In this document: positions 62,496-64,000 of the stretch, in pieces
How positions within the stretch are numbered: the first letter of the stretch is position 1
How the letters are laid out: each line of letters opens with the position of its first letter
Assembly (NCBI RefSeq): GCF_014467285.1
Contig: NZ_NKHR01000019.1
Location: forward strand, 17,850-81,849
Reading direction: 5' to 3'
From: Xenorhabdus sp014467285
Lineage (GTDB): Bacteria; Pseudomonadota; Gammaproteobacteria; Enterobacterales; Enterobacteriaceae
Length of the DNA stretch: 64,000 nt
Notes under the pieces: model-generated
Seen by the model: only the letters and a program-made list of their open reading frames with translations
Database searches by the model: none
What the model was told of the DNA's origin: nothing
Program-made: the position numbers and the translations under genes

Positions 62496-63245
62496 ATGTT
62501 TAATTTAGCAGGAAAAATTGCTTTTATCTCAGGTGGAACTAAAGGTATTGGCAAGGGCATTGCAAAAGTGTTGAAGAAAGCTGGTGCGATTACCATTATT
62601 GCCGGTACTGATAGCGTGAAAGGGGAATCAGTCGCTAAAGAGCTAGGGGTTGATTTTATTTCTCTTGATGTCACGGATCAGGCTGCATGTAAAAGCGTAA
62701 TTGATAAGATTGTGAAAAAATATGGCAGGCTCGATATTCTTTGCTCTAATGCGGGTATTTTTCCACAACATTATCTTAAAGACATGACCGTTGAAGATTG
62801 GGATTTAGTTCATACTGTCAATCTCAAAGGGACATTTTTCTTAGTTCAAGCGGCATTGAATGTTATGGAAAAGCAACGTCATGGACGTGTTGTGATCACT
62901 TCTTCAATAACCGGAGAAATCACGGGTCTCTCAGGCTACAGTCACTATGGTGCAAGTAAAGCAGGGCAGTTAGGGTTTATGCGTAGTGCTGCATTGGAAT
63001 ATGCTGGCCAGGGTATTACCATTAATGCTGTTATGCCGGGCATGATCATGACTGAAGGCTTACAATCATTTGGTGATGATTTTCTCGATCATGCGAAAAA
63101 TATCACACCAATGCGCGAATTGGGGATACCGGAAGATATCGGTTATGCGGCCTGTTTCCTGGCATCTGATGAGGCGAAATATATTACCGGGCAAACAATT
63201 GTTGTTGATGGAGGACAGGTTCTGCCAGAAGTACAGGAAATCTGA
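62496..63245 (+). CDS. Short-chain dehydrogenase/reductase (FabG-like)
   Basis: A classical SDR of 249 aa. The cofactor loop is AFISGGTKGIGKGIAKVLKK (residues 8-27), NAG is in CSNAGIFPQ (about 85), and the catalytic Ser-Tyr-Lys is in ITSSITG and SHYGASKAGQLGF (Tyr about 151). The end has the family pattern YITGQTIVVDGGQ. It resembles 3-oxoacyl-ACP reductases and sugar/alcohol dehydrogenases. AAGGA precedes the ATG. Substrate unknown; the acyl-CoA ligase opposite suggests an acyl or hydroxyacyl compound. Confidence 0.88.
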   Translation: MFNLAGKIAFISGGTKGIGKGIAKVLKKAGAITIIAGTDSVKGESVAKELGVDFISLDVTDQAACKSVIDKIVKKYGRLDILCSNAGIFPQHYLKDMTVEDWDLVHTVNLKGTFFLVQAALNVMEKQRHGRVVITSSITGEITGLSGYSHYGASKAGQLGFMRSAALEYAGQGITINAVMPGMIMTEGLQSFGDDFLDHAKNITPMRELGIPEDIGYAACFLASDEAKYITGQTIVVDGGQVLPEVQEI

Positions 63246-63273
63246 TTGCCTTTATAAAGATTGCCTTTACAAA
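63244..63273 (+). repeat. 15-bp tandem duplication after the SDR gene
   Basis: GATTGCCTTTATAAA and GATTGCCTTTACAAA follow each other, with a partial third copy (GATTG). The first copy overlaps the stop codon of the SDR gene. Confidence 0.9.
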
Positions 63274-63335
63274 GATTGTAGTAACATGATTGTCGTAATA
63301 CAGAAGAAAAGGGTAAAATGGCTACCCAATAAACA

Positions 63336-63368
63336 CAGGAAGGGGATAGTATTCTCTTCCTGATTTTT
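63336..63368 (+). terminator. Intrinsic terminator-like hairpin after the SDR gene
   Basis: CAGGAAG and CTTCCTG pair over 7 bp with a 13-nt loop, followed by ATTTTTATT. It lies between the SDR gene and queH. Confidence 0.65.
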
Positions 63369-63394
63369 ATTGTCTGAATCAGGTAAAGGATATT

Positions 63395-63892
63395 ATGTCA
63401 TTGAACTATGAACGTAACCCGCTCCCACTGCCAAATGGGCACAATAAAGTGTTGCTGCATTCATGTTGTGCGCCATGTTCTGGGGAAGTCATGGAAGCAA
63501 TGCTGGCTTCAGGGATTGATTTCACGATATTTTTCTATAATCCCAATATTCATCCTCTAAAAGAATATGAACTGCGCAAAGATGAAAATATTCGTTTTGC
63601 GGAGCAAATGGGTATTCCCTTTATTGACGCTGATTATGACCGTGATAATTGGTTTGAACGCGCAAAAGGAATGGAAAATGAACCTGAACGTGGTATTCGT
63701 TGCACAATGTGTTTTGATATGCGCTTTGAGCGAACCGCGTTATATGCCCATGAAAATGGTTTCTCTGTGATTACCAGCTCGCTAGGTATTTCTCGTTGGA
63801 AGAATATGCAGCAAATTAATGAATGTGGTGTTCGGGCCGCTTCTCATTATCCTGATCTCATGTATTGGGAATATATAGCAGAATCATACTAA
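63395..63892 (+). pseudogene. queH: Epoxyqueuosine reductase QueH, 3' end lost to an insertion sequence
   Basis: The frame gives 165 residues: the double-cysteine motif VLLHSCCAPCSGEVMEA (about residue 20), FYNPNIHPLKEYELRKDENI and RCTMCFDMRFERTALYAHEN. QueH normally has about 200-240 residues. Here similarity stops at MYWEY near 63875 and five foreign residues (IAESY) follow before the stop. The C-terminal part with further conserved cysteines near the metal site (YCGC region) is missing. A transposase gene starts 45 bp later. The truncated protein is probably inactive; it would otherwise perform the last step of queuosine synthesis. Confidence 0.82.
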
Positions 63893-64000
63893 TATGTCAT
63901 AATATCCAACTCCAAAATGATAAGGCATAAAGTGAAATGGGTTACAGTTTAGATTTTCGAAAAAGAGTCCTGGCATACAAAGATAAGCATTCGTTGACTT
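63878..64000 (+). mobile_element. IS630-type insertion sequence, left end, cut by window edge
   Basis: The break in queH lies next to a TA (63876-63877), the target used by IS630 elements. The sequence onward has no queH similarity and leads into a transposase start at 63937. The right end is outside the window, so the exact boundary (about 63876-63880) is inferred. Confidence 0.65.
63937..64000 (+). CDS. IS630-type transposase (first ORF), N-terminus only
   Basis: The frame from ATG 63937 reads MGYSLDFRKRVLAYKDKHSL and continues past the edge. This start matches the helix-turn-helix ORF of IS630-type elements (MxYSLDxRxRVL). AAAGTGAAATG precedes it with no strong ribosome site. Confidence 0.75.
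   Translation, partial: MGYSLDFRKRVLAYKDKHSLT

Overview
The window looks like the chromosome of an entomopathogenic enterobacterium of the Photorhabdus/Xenorhabdus group (Morganellaceae). The pointers are a pirA/pirB binary insecticidal toxin locus, an AidA/PixA-type inclusion-body protein, a PAS4-LuxR solo regulator, an NRPS terminal module, an AT-rich non-coding background, and decayed insertion sequences of types common there. I cannot separate the two genera from this sequence alone. A 100-N assembly gap (26930-27029) sits inside an insertion sequence.

Layout. (1) 1-2499: last module of an NRPS (A-PCP-TE), open at the left edge. (2) 2674-14223: myo-inositol catabolism, with a divergent RpiR-type regulator followed by iolA, iolD, iolG, an SSS-family symporter, an iolC kinase/DUF2090 fusion, iolE and iolB. 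Together they convert inositol to acetyl-CoA and a triose phosphate. (3) 14272-24538: accessory and regulatory genes: an NCS1 permease with a PAS4-LuxR regulator, an XRE/S24-like regulator overlapping a VUT (YhhQ-like) transporter gene, AraC/GyrI and TetR regulators beside a DUF1348 gene remnant, a YegD-type Hsp70, a PixA-like protein and an HTH-PfkB kinase. (4) 25065-27182: pirB and a pirA split at its ninth codon by an IS630-family element; removing the element and one TA copy restores a 140-codon pirA. (5) 27619-28400: a VOC-domain protein and a CsaA-type tRNA-binding protein.

(6) 28477-49751: a nearly complete anaerobic cobalamin locus. A minus-strand operon cobA(SUMT)-cobD-pduX makes precorrin-2 and the aminopropanol arm. 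The divergent plus-strand operon is cbiABCDETFGHJKLMNQOP-cobUS-cobC-cobT, with cobalt uptake (cbiMNQO) embedded. The 876-bp divergent spacer carries a perfect FNR-type palindrome, a near-perfect one, an abutting second palindrome and a short tandem-repeat array. I saw no cobalamin riboswitch. Corrinoid adenosyltransferase and the DMB synthesis genes are not in the window.

(7) 49752-60598: an accessory region with transposase debris, two adjacent AT-rich genes of unknown function (510 and 441 aa, Ig-like and repeat-rich), a 2.2-kb decayed ISKra4-family element with intact terminal inverted repeats and a pRiA4b-ORF3-like passenger, and a 1205-aa inverse autotransporter (intimin/invasin type) with Ig-like repeats. 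(8) 60599-64000: an acyl-CoA/aryl-acid ligase divergent from an SDR oxidoreductase, then queH cut at its 3' end by another insertion sequence that runs off the right edge.

Across the window I see many short tandem duplications with a 12-18 bp period (mostly 15 bp), both inside genes and in leaders. This pattern is not tied to any one element.
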